Program-made: the position numbers and the translations under genes
The notes under the pieces: model-generated
The model's database searches: none
What the model saw: only the letters and a program-made list of their open reading frames with translations
Told to the model about the DNA's origin: nothing
Assembly: GCA_023134755.1 (NCBI GenBank)
Contig: JAGLUM010000381.1
Coordinates: 1 to 7,336 of the forward strand
Reading direction: 5' to 3'
Length of the DNA stretch: 7,336 bases
From: Fidelibacterota bacterium
Lineage (GTDB): Bacteria; Fidelibacterota; Fidelibacteria; Fidelibacterales; Fidelibacteraceae
Shown here: one piece after another, positions 1 to 5,221 of the stretch
Layout of the letters: each line of letters starts with the position of its first letter
Position numbering within the stretch: the first letter of the stretch is position 1

Positions 1-146
1 AAATGCGAGAATCAAATTATTGGTTACGTACTATTAATTCCATCTCAACTGAATTTAATGATTCTAAAGAATTATCATCACTGATCGAAGAATCTAATCA
101 ACTCAGAAAAATATTAGCATCAATTCTAAATAAAATGACCAAGTAG
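1..146 (+). CDS. Four-helix-bundle protein (23S rRNA intervening-sequence type), C-terminal part
   Basis: An open frame enters from the left edge (codons in phase from base 3) and stops with TAG at 144-146, giving the last 47 or so residues. The visible segment has the order typical of the C-terminal half of the TIGR02436/S23 four-helix-bundle family: an E-S-N-Y-W-L-R motif at the start of one helix, a short linker, then an E-E-S-N-Q-L-R-K-I-L-A-S-I-L helix ending in lysines. Members are about 120 residues, so more than half lies outside the window. The methionine at base 3 is probably internal, because the YWL motif follows immediately and normally lies mid-protein. Family proteins were first seen encoded in insertions of 23S rRNA genes but are common as free-standing genes. 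Their biochemical role is poorly known, although the related Avd protein works with the reverse transcriptase of diversity-generating retroelements. The gene converges on the sulfatase and is followed by a heptad repeat. The family call rests on motif memory. Confidence 0.72.
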   Translation, partial: MRESNYWLRTINSISTEFNDSKELSSLIEESNQLRKILASILNKMTK

Positions 147-164
147 TATTTATATATTTCTTTT

Positions 165-220
165 GGATCTTGTTCCTTGTCTCTTAAACTTGAATCTTGG
201 TTCTTGTTTCTTGAATCTTT
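165..220. repeat. Degenerate heptanucleotide tandem repeat (CTT/CTTG core)
   Basis: Between the stop codons of the two convergent genes, the plus strand carries CTT cores starting at 169, 176, 183, 189, 196, 203, 210 and 217, so spacings are 7,7,6,7,7,7 and 7 nt. Several units read like GAATCTT, GGTTCTT or GTTTCTT, and the 5' part of each unit varies. No inverted symmetry is visible, so it does not look like an intrinsic terminator. It fills nearly all of the 76-nt non-coding gap. The arrangement directly downstream of a four-helix-bundle gene suggests the repeat belongs to that gene's unit, but this is inference. Confidence 0.7.
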
Positions 221-222
221 CT

Positions 223-1764
223 TTATTCATCAACCTTATATTTCTTGCGTATTTCGCGGTATTCTTCTTCCATTTCTTTCCGGATATTCGCATAGGATTG
301 GTCATTAAAAACATTTTTCAACTCAGCCGGATCCTTTTGTAAGTCAAATAATTCCCAAACAGCAATGTCATAATAATGGATCAATTTATAGTTTGCATTA
401 CGAACACCATCATGTTTGGGTACATCATGCCAAGCCGGATAGGCATAAAAATGGTAATAAATAGATTCTCGCCATTCTTCATGTCCTTTGTTTTCGAATA
501 GATCCCGTAATGATTCTCCCTGTATGTCCTCCGGAATATCCACACCGGCATAATCAAGAAATGTCGGTGCAAAATCTAAATTCATGACAAAATCATTATT
601 GATCGTTCCGGATTTTATACCTTTAGGATAACGGATCAACAAGGGCATACTGAACGATTCCTCATACATGAAACGCTTATCAAACCAACCGTGTTCGCCC
701 AGATAAAACCCCTGATCGGAGGTATATACTACGATCGTATTCTTTGCCAATTTGTGTTCATCCAGATAATCCAGTAATCTTCCAATATTTTCATCGACAG
801 AAACGATACACTCAAGATAATCTTCCATATAACGCTGGTATTTCCATTCTTCGAGCTCTTTTCCGCTCAAATTACTGCTGCGGTAATTCGCATTGACCCC
901 ATCGTAATAGCTGTCAAAAGTGGCTTTTTGTGATGGCGTAAGTGCATTATATACATTGTTCCAGCTGTCTGTACCGTCCCAATTCATACTCCTGCCGCCA
1001 CCGCTGTTCTCTTCACGTTCTCCGGGTAAAAAATGGATCTTCATATCGTAACCGGAATACATATTTTTGATTTCCATATCTTGTGCACCGGCAGTCTTTT
1101 CCCGGGTTTTATAATCATCATAAAATGTTTCCGGAAGCGGGAATTTTATATCCTTGAACATTCCGATATGTCGCTCTGCGGGCATCCAGTTACGGTGCGG
1201 TGCTTTGTGATGGTATAAAAGACAAAAGGGCTTATCTTTATCGCGACCGTCAAGAAATTCAAGGACAAAGTCAGTGATAATATCTGTTGTATACCCCTCA
1301 TATTTGACCGTATCGCCGTTTTCGTAAAAAACCGGGTTGTAATACCTGCCCTGACCTCTCAAGACGCGCCAGTTGTCAAATCCTTCTGGAGTCGATTTCA
1401 AATGCCATTTTCCGATAACAGCAGTTTGATAGCCGGCTTCCTGTAAAAGTTTTGGAAAAGTCATCTGATTCGGATTGAAGACGTCGCGGTTATCACGTTT
1501 GCCATTAATATGACCGTATTTTCCGGTTAACAATACTGCCCGGCTCGGCGCGCAAATAGAATTGGTAACATAGCTGTTATTAAAACGAACTCCCTCATTG
1601 GCCAGACGGTCAATATTCGGAGTGTGGATCAAACTTGGATCATATGCACTGATGGCTTTTTCAGCATGATCATCCGACATGATAAAAATGATGTTCGGAC
1701 GGGTTTCACGCTGGCAACTAAACAAGGTAAAGAGAGCAATACTTAATATAATGATCTTCTTCAT
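223..1764 (-). CDS. Secreted lipoprotein family S1 sulfatase, GlcNAc-6-sulfatase-like
   Basis: A full-length (513 aa) formylglycine-dependent sulfatase that should hydrolyse sulfate esters on a carbohydrate. Residues 1-17 form a lipoprotein signal peptide with lipobox L-F-S-C, so Cys17 is the likely lipidated residue and the enzyme is exported and membrane-anchored. The active site is complete: metal-binding Asp31-Asp32 (MSDDHA), the C-A-P-S-R motif at 71-75 with Cys71 as the formylglycine precursor followed by L-T-G, G-K-W-H at 118-121, His190, Asp350-Gln351, and Lys363 in the FDKRFMYEES segment. The C-terminal P-A-W-H...H-D-G-V-R and Y-K-L-I-H segments (443-463), with W-E-L-F-D-L-x-K-D-P (470-479), resemble the S1_11 N-acetylglucosamine-6-O-sulfatase subfamily. 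Related subfamilies on heparan or other glycans cannot be excluded. Residues 225-275 form a Gly/Asn-rich loop that may be lineage-specific. The Cys type needs a maturase (anSME or FGE), which is not in the window. It lies 58 nt after the SDR gene with its own strong ribosome binding site. Confidence 0.93.
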   Translation of the reverse strand: MKKIIILSIALFTLFSCQRETRPNIIFIMSDDHAEKAISAYDPSLIHTPNIDRLANEGVRFNNSYVTNSICAPSRAVLLTGKYGHINGKRDNRDVFNPNQMTFPKLLQEAGYQTAVIGKWHLKSTPEGFDNWRVLRGQGRYYNPVFYENGDTVKYEGYTTDIITDFVLEFLDGRDKDKPFCLLYHHKAPHRNWMPAERHIGMFKDIKFPLPETFYDDYKTREKTAGAQDMEIKNMYSGYDMKIHFLPGEREENSGGGRSMNWDGTDSWNNVYNALTPSQKATFDSYYDGVNANYRSSNLSGKELEEWKYQRYMEDYLECIVSVDENIGRLLDYLDEHKLAKNTIVVYTSDQGFYLGEHGWFDKRFMYEESFSMPLLIRYPKGIKSGTINNDFVMNLDFAPTFLDYAGVDIPEDIQGESLRDLFENKGHEEWRESIYYHFYAYPAWHDVPKHDGVRNANYKLIHYYDIAVWELFDLQKDPAELKNVFNDQSYANIRKEMEEEYREIRKKYKVDE

Positions 1765-1770
1765 TTTATT

Positions 1771-1780
1771 CTTCCTTCCT
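1771..1780 (-). promoter_or_regulatory. Ribosome binding site of the sulfatase gene
   Basis: On the minus strand, AGGAAGGAAG precedes the sulfatase ATG by six bases (AATAAA). It is the strongest Shine-Dalgarno match in the window. It supports the start at 1764, which is also where the lipoprotein signal peptide begins. Confidence 0.7.
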
Positions 1781-1822
1781 CAGTAATTAGTCTATTAAAA
1801 ATAACGTGCTGTTTTTAAAAAT

Positions 1823-2611
1823 TCAATTTTTAAATTTCTTTCTCTGAAACCATTCTACAATCCGTATCGGCAGTACGCGCACTAAAAAGGCATTGCGCGG
1901 GGCATCACCTCCTACCGGATAAGCAGGTTTTGGGTTTTTCTTGCGGAGTATATCTAATATCTTTTTCGCAACAGCTTCTGGAGTTGCTCCTGTATTGATA
2001 TTATGCTCCCGGATTCCCTTAAATATCTTTACTGCTTCATAATATTCCGAATCAGTCTGATAATTTGGGTCTTGTGATAATGTGGTATGAATATACCCGG
2101 GTTCTACCAAAATTACCTTAATACCAAAGGAACGTACTTCCTGACGCAGGGACCGGGAAATACCTTCGAGGGCAAATTTCGTGCCGCAATAAACCGAAGT
2201 AAACCCTACCCCAAATATACCGGACATGGAGGATATGTTAATAATAGTCCCTGTGCGACGGGCGCGCATAGACGGGATGATCCCTTTTATCAACTGAATG
2301 ATGCCGAAAAGGTTAACCTCAAAAAGAAAGCGCACCTTCTCCATCGGCACCTCTTCGAGAGGACCGATTTGGCTCTGACCGGCATTATTAACAAGGATAT
2401 CAATATCGCCGATTTTCTTAACAAGCGCGTCAATACTTAAGGGATCCTGCAAATCAAGCGGATAATAGCGGATACCAGAGATTTTATCCTGAAGAACTTC
2501 CGGGTTCCGTGATGTACCAATAACATCATATCCATTCTGATATAAAAGAGAGGCAATTGCCTTCCCTATCCCGGTTGAAGCACCTGTTACCAGCACACGC
2601 TGTTTATGCAT
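1823..2611 (-). CDS. Classical SDR family NAD(P)-dependent oxidoreductase
   Basis: A 262-residue short-chain dehydrogenase/reductase, the usual length for classical members. The Rossmann signature T-G-A-S-T-G-I-G is at 9-16. Arg35 after the second beta strand (G-T-S-R) favours NADP(H). Asp53 sits in the L-D-L segment, N-N-A-G is at 75-78, and the catalytic tetrad is Asn100, Ser128, Tyr141 and Lys145 (Y-C-G-T-K), followed by P-G at 171-172. The C-terminal part, with V-G-G-D-A and L-P-x-R-I near 233-251, is like the group annotated as 17-beta-hydroxysteroid or retinol dehydrogenase-like (cd05374 type). The true substrate cannot be told from sequence; a carbonyl or alcohol of lipid or secondary metabolism is possible. 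An AGGA Shine-Dalgarno lies nine bases before the ATG. It follows the small membrane protein gene by 24 nt and is probably the last gene of the operon. No convincing terminator follows it. Confidence 0.92.
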   Translation of the reverse strand: MHKQRVLVTGASTGIGKAIASLLYQNGYDVIGTSRNPEVLQDKISGIRYYPLDLQDPLSIDALVKKIGDIDILVNNAGQSQIGPLEEVPMEKVRFLFEVNLFGIIQLIKGIIPSMRARRTGTIINISSMSGIFGVGFTSVYCGTKFALEGISRSLRQEVRSFGIKVILVEPGYIHTTLSQDPNYQTDSEYYEAVKIFKGIREHNINTGATPEAVAKKILDILRKKNPKPAYPVGGDAPRNAFLVRVLPIRIVEWFQRKKFKN

Positions 2612-2635
2612 GAGTATTATTCCTATGTAATAAAA

Positions 2636-2839
2636 CTATTTGACTTCTTTATAGTCTGCATCCTCTACATCGGACATACTGATTTTCTTCTGTACGGAAT
2701 CCTTTTTAGACGATTTTGTAGATGACGTTGTATCCGATGATGACGATGATGAAGTAAATCTATCACTGATATATTTCTGAAAAAATATTCTATAGATCAG
2801 ATAAATAAAAATTACTATGAGTAAAAATTTAAAAAACAT
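2636..2839 (-). CDS. Small single-pass membrane protein with serine-rich linker, function unknown
   Basis: A 67-residue protein. Residues 2-20 are strongly hydrophobic and aromatic (one membrane helix), followed by a short basic patch (Q-K-Y, Arg27). A low-complexity Ser/Thr/Lys linker spans about 29-48, including six serines in a row at 30-35. A short acidic tail, S-D-V-E-D-A-D-Y-K-E-V-K, closes the protein. The layout (N-terminal anchor, disordered linker, D-x-E-D-A-D-Y/F tail) recalls small membrane proteins of FCB-group bacteria such as DUF4834-like ones, where the acidic tail is the conserved part; I am not sure of that family link. The gene is likely real: its ATG is two bases after the kinase stop codon, an AGGA Shine-Dalgarno lies eight bases upstream, and it sits between two well-supported genes in the same orientation. 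The charge pattern predicts a cytoplasmic tail or, if the helix is cleaved, export. No function can be assigned. Confidence 0.72.
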   Translation of the reverse strand: MFFKFLLIVIFIYLIYRIFFQKYISDRFTSSSSSSDTTSSTKSSKKDSVQKKISMSDVEDADYKEVK

Positions 2840-2841
2840 AA

Positions 2842-3480
2842 TTATTGTCCTGCTTTGTAATATTTTGTTCCTAAAGGAGGTTGTTGAATATATTTCATAA
2901 CTTCATCCATATCTTCCTTTTTATTCACAAAGTCTATATTCGTTGTATTAATTATCAGTAGAGGTGTTTCATTATAATGGAAATAATATTGATTATAAAA
3001 CTGGTTCAGGGAATCAATATAGTTTCTATCCATATCCCGTTCATAATCACGGTCACGCATCTCAATATTTTTCATCAGACGGTCAGTATCTGCTTGTAGA
3101 TAGATAACTAAATCCGGTTTAGTGATTTCCTTTGATAAAATGGAATATAATTGGTCATACAAGCGTAGTTCTTTTTCTTCCAGATTGTTGTAGGCAAATA
3201 ATTTATCCTTGGCAAAAATATAGTCGGTTATCAGACTGCGGTGAAAAACATCCGTCTGTGTTAATTCCATTTGCTGGCGGTAGCGGCTTAATAAGAAAAA
3301 TAACTGTGTCTGAAAGGCATAACGCTTCCGGTCTCTATAAAAATCTGAAAGAAAAGGATTTTCTTCAAATTTTTCAAGAACAAGGCGGCTGCTTAAGTGC
3401 GTGCATAGTATTTTTGCCAGACTTGTTTTACCAACGCCGATAACACCTTCAATTGCGATATAATATGCGGGTCCCGTCAT
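2842..3480 (-). CDS. Deoxynucleoside kinase (dNK family)
   Basis: A 212-residue kinase that transfers phosphate from ATP (or another NTP) to the 5'-OH of a deoxynucleoside, in dNTP salvage in the cytoplasm. The P-loop G-V-I-G-V-G-K-T-S is at 12-20. The substrate-side segment E-E-N-P-F-L-x-x-F-Y-x-D (39-50) and A-F-Q-T-Q-L-F-F-L-L-x-R-Y-R-Q (55-69) match the bacterial dGK/dAK-type kinases. The place of the eukaryotic D-R-S motif is taken by T-D-Y-I-F-A-K-D (85-92), as in bacterial relatives. The Arg-rich lid M-R-D-R-D-Y-E is at 141-147. I chose ATG at 3480 over an upstream GTG at 3510. The ATG forms an ATGA overlap with the folK stop and has GGAG five bases upstream; the GTG start would add ten residues that do not look like the family. 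Purine versus pyrimidine preference is not decidable here; dGuo/dAdo seems likelier. The next gene starts two bases after its stop. Confidence 0.92.
   Translation of the reverse strand: MTGPAYYIAIEGVIGVGKTSLAKILCTHLSSRLVLEKFEENPFLSDFYRDRKRYAFQTQLFFLLSRYRQQMELTQTDVFHRSLITDYIFAKDKLFAYNNLEEKELRLYDQLYSILSKEITKPDLVIYLQADTDRLMKNIEMRDRDYERDMDRNYIDSLNQFYNQYYFHYNETPLLIINTTNIDFVNKKEDMDEVMKYIQQPPLGTKYYKAGQ
3477..3480 (-). promoter_or_regulatory. ATGA stop/start overlap, folK to deoxynucleoside kinase
   Basis: The last codons of folK read GAG-AAA-ATA-TGA on the minus strand, and the kinase ATG lies one base out of register inside it. The GGAG at 3486-3489 is five bases before this ATG. Together these fix the kinase start and suggest translational coupling. 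Confidence 0.8.
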
Positions 3481-3974
3481 ATTTTCTCCAAGTTTGTTTT
3501 GTCCGGACACCGCTGAATATAGTCTGTAATACTCATTAATGTTCCAGGCACACGGTAATTTACATCAATTTCTGCCATGGGAAAAAGAATAAATTTTCTT
3601 TCATGAAAACGAGGGTGTGGAATTGTTAGTTTATCTGTCTGAATACAGTGATCACCGTAAAATAAAATATCAATATCCAGAGTGCGGGGACCTTTGGGGC
3701 GTAATGGATTGCGAAGACGCAGAAAACGGGTTTCAATCAATTGGATATAATCCAGGATCTCGTAGGGATCCAAATCGCTATGATATTTAGCCACTGCATT
3801 AACAAAATGAGGTTGATTCGTGTCATACAATGGTTCAGTATACCATAAGGAGCTTTGCGATACATAGGAAATATGCGGATTTCCTGCTACTTCTTTAATG
3901 GCACGCGTGACAAAATGACCCGAATCCCCGATATTGGAACCAAATCCGAGATATAATGCTTGTTTTTTGTTCAT
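3477..3974 (-). CDS. folK: 2-amino-4-hydroxy-6-hydroxymethyldihydropteridine diphosphokinase (HPPK)
   Basis: A 165-residue HPPK that moves the pyrophosphoryl group of ATP onto 6-hydroxymethyl-7,8-dihydropterin, the step before dihydropteroate synthase in folate synthesis. Visible family features are L-G-F-G-S-N-I-G-D at 9-17, W-Y-T-E-P near 44-48, F-V-N-A-V at 57-61, and the signature R-P-K-G-P-R-T-L-D-I-D-I-L at 92-104. Asp100 and Asp102 there correspond to the two Mg-binding aspartates. I-P-H-P-R-x-x-E-R-x-F-x-L-x-P runs from 118 to 132. Length is normal for the family. It starts inside the stop of the upstream oxidoreductase (ATGA, 3971-3974), and its own stop overlaps the start of the kinase (ATGA, 3477-3480), so translation of all three is probably coupled. 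No folB or folP is next to it. The tail after residue 150 is unremarkable. Confidence 0.96.
   Translation of the reverse strand: MNKKQALYLGFGSNIGDSGHFVTRAIKEVAGNPHISYVSQSSLWYTEPLYDTNQPHFVNAVAKYHSDLDPYEILDYIQLIETRFLRLRNPLRPKGPRTLDIDILFYGDHCIQTDKLTIPHPRFHERKFILFPMAEIDVNYRVPGTLMSITDYIQRCPDKTNLEKI
3971..3974 (-). promoter_or_regulatory. ATGA stop/start overlap, GlpB-like oxidoreductase to folK
   Basis: The TGA of the oxidoreductase shares bases with the folK ATG. The upstream Shine-Dalgarno is weak (GAAGAG shortly before the ATG), so folK translation probably relies on ribosomes ending the preceding gene. Confidence 0.78.
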
Positions 3975-5221
3975 AGCTCTTCGATATCCAATTTAACACT
4001 CTCTGTATCAGCAATGATATCCCTTGATATACGGATGCGCTCCATTTCACCAGGGGCAAAATGTCGTTTTTTATAGGTCTTAACCACATTATCATCTATC
4101 CTCAACACAAGCTTTACATTGTGATATACTCTTGAAACCCGAAAAAACAACTCTACGGTATCCCGGCAGTTTTCGGGACGAATCTCTTGCGGTACAATAT
4201 AGGTAATCCCCTCACCTGCCAGTGTGCAAAATCCATTATTTTCTTTTAATTTACCAAGAACATATTGCGCTGCATAATAACCAGCCCTTTCGCTTTCTTC
4301 TGTAACATAATCAACCAGATCATGCACATGGGCCACATTTCCGCAGATAAATATTCCCGGGATCGAAGTTTCCATGGATTCATTTACCCGTGGACCGCGA
4401 GTACGTTTATCTATCACTATGCCTGCGGCATAAGGTAGTTCAATTTCCGGAAGCAGTCCGACAGATAATAGCAAGGTATCGCAGATATATTCTTTTTCAC
4501 TTCCCGGTATCGGATGTCCATGAGCATTAACTTCAGATATTTCAACCGATTCAACACGATCCTTTCCGCGGATATTTGTAACCGTATGCTGTAAAAGAAG
4601 CGGAATATCATAATCATCCAGGCACTGTACAATATTTCGGGTTAAGCCGCTTGAAAACGGCATTATTTCTGCAACAGCAAGTACTTTTGCACCTTCCAGT
4701 GTCATGCGGCGTGCCATAATTAAACCAATATCACCAGATCCAAGAATTACAACTTTTTTACCGATCATGTACCCTTCAATATTAATCAAACGCTGTGCAG
4801 CACCGGCTGTCATCACGCCAACAGGCCGTGTACCGGGAATTACCAACGCGCCGCGTGTACGTTCGCGGCAACCCATAGTTAAAATAATGGCTCCTGCTTG
4901 TAAGACAGTATATCCTTCTTTTGTATTTACTGTGTAGACAAGTTTATCTTTTCCGATCTCAAGAACCATGGTATCGGTTTTTACTTCAATATCTGATGCC
5001 CTCACCCGGTCAATAAAACGCTGGGCATATTCCGGACCTGTCAGATCTTCCTTAAATACTTGTAGACCAAAGCCGTTGTGAATACATTGCTGCAAAATAC
5101 CGCCCAACTCGATATCACGTTCGATAATGCAGACGTGTTTTGCTCCATTTTCCCGTGCGGAAAGAGCCGCTGCCAATCCTGCGGGCCCACCACCGATACA
5201 TATTACATCATAGTGTTTCAT
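3971..5221 (-). CDS. FAD/NAD(P)-dependent oxidoreductase, GlpB-like partner subunit
   Basis: A 416-residue pyridine-nucleotide-disulfide-type flavoprotein. The FAD-binding G-G-G-P-A-G-L is at 10-16, the family motif Q-Q-C-I-H-N-G-F-G-L is at 44-53 (Cys46), the NAD(P)-site G-S-G-D-I-G is at 161-166, and the third FAD segment F-I-C-G-N-V-A-H-V-H-D-L-V-D is at 291-304. A small C-terminal domain from about 330 contains Y-I-V-P-Q and A-P-G-E-M-E (389-394). This is the architecture of the electron-transfer partner of two-subunit dehydrogenases of the anaerobic GlpA/GlpB, HcnB/HcnC and OoxA/OoxB kind. It probably passes electrons from the partner's FAD and iron-sulfur centre to an acceptor. I chose ATG 5221, which makes an ATGA overlap with the upstream gene, rather than the TTG at 5230 that adds three residues. 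The usual third gene of such Firmicutes/Spirochaetes clusters (DUF1667) does not follow; folK does. No truncation or frameshift is seen. Confidence 0.88.
   Translation of the reverse strand: MKHYDVICIGGGPAGLAAALSARENGAKHVCIIERDIELGGILQQCIHNGFGLQVFKEDLTGPEYAQRFIDRVRASDIEVKTDTMVLEIGKDKLVYTVNTKEGYTVLQAGAIILTMGCRERTRGALVIPGTRPVGVMTAGAAQRLINIEGYMIGKKVVILGSGDIGLIMARRMTLEGAKVLAVAEIMPFSSGLTRNIVQCLDDYDIPLLLQHTVTNIRGKDRVESVEISEVNAHGHPIPGSEKEYICDTLLLSVGLLPEIELPYAAGIVIDKRTRGPRVNESMETSIPGIFICGNVAHVHDLVDYVTEESERAGYYAAQYVLGKLKENNGFCTLAGEGITYIVPQEIRPENCRDTVELFFRVSRVYHNVKLVLRIDDNVVKTYKKRHFAPGEMERIRISRDIIADTESVKLDIEEL
5218..5221 (-). promoter_or_regulatory. ATGA stop/start overlap between the two flavoprotein genes
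   Basis: The TGA of the GlpA-like gene overlaps the ATG of the GlpB-like gene by the ATGA arrangement. An AAGGGGA stretch lies about eleven bases upstream. The overlap fits equal synthesis of two subunits of one complex and decides the start of the downstream gene. Confidence 0.78.

Noticed and set aside
165..220. CRISPR array
   Set aside because: The units are 7 nt and degenerate, with no 20-40 nt repeats or spacers.
1795..1822. Possible terminator hairpin between the SDR and sulfatase genes
   Set aside because: The A-rich and T-rich arms pair only through a few bases (AAC/GTT) with a bulge; there is no GC-rich stem.
2087..2440. Plus-strand open frame of 117 codons opposite the SDR gene
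   Set aside because: It lies wholly antisense to a gene with all SDR motifs; composition looks like a complement artefact.
2736..2753. GAT/GAC simple repeat as a phase-variation switch
   Set aside because: The unit is three bases, so changes in copy number keep the frame; it can change linker length but not switch the gene off.
3481..3510. Longer deoxynucleoside kinase starting at GTG 3510
   Set aside because: The extra ten residues precede the usual kinase N-terminus, and the ATG at 3480 has GGAG at five bases and an ATGA overlap.
3895..4095. Minus-strand open frame across the oxidoreductase/folK junction
   Set aside because: It overlaps two well-supported genes out of frame and resembles no family.
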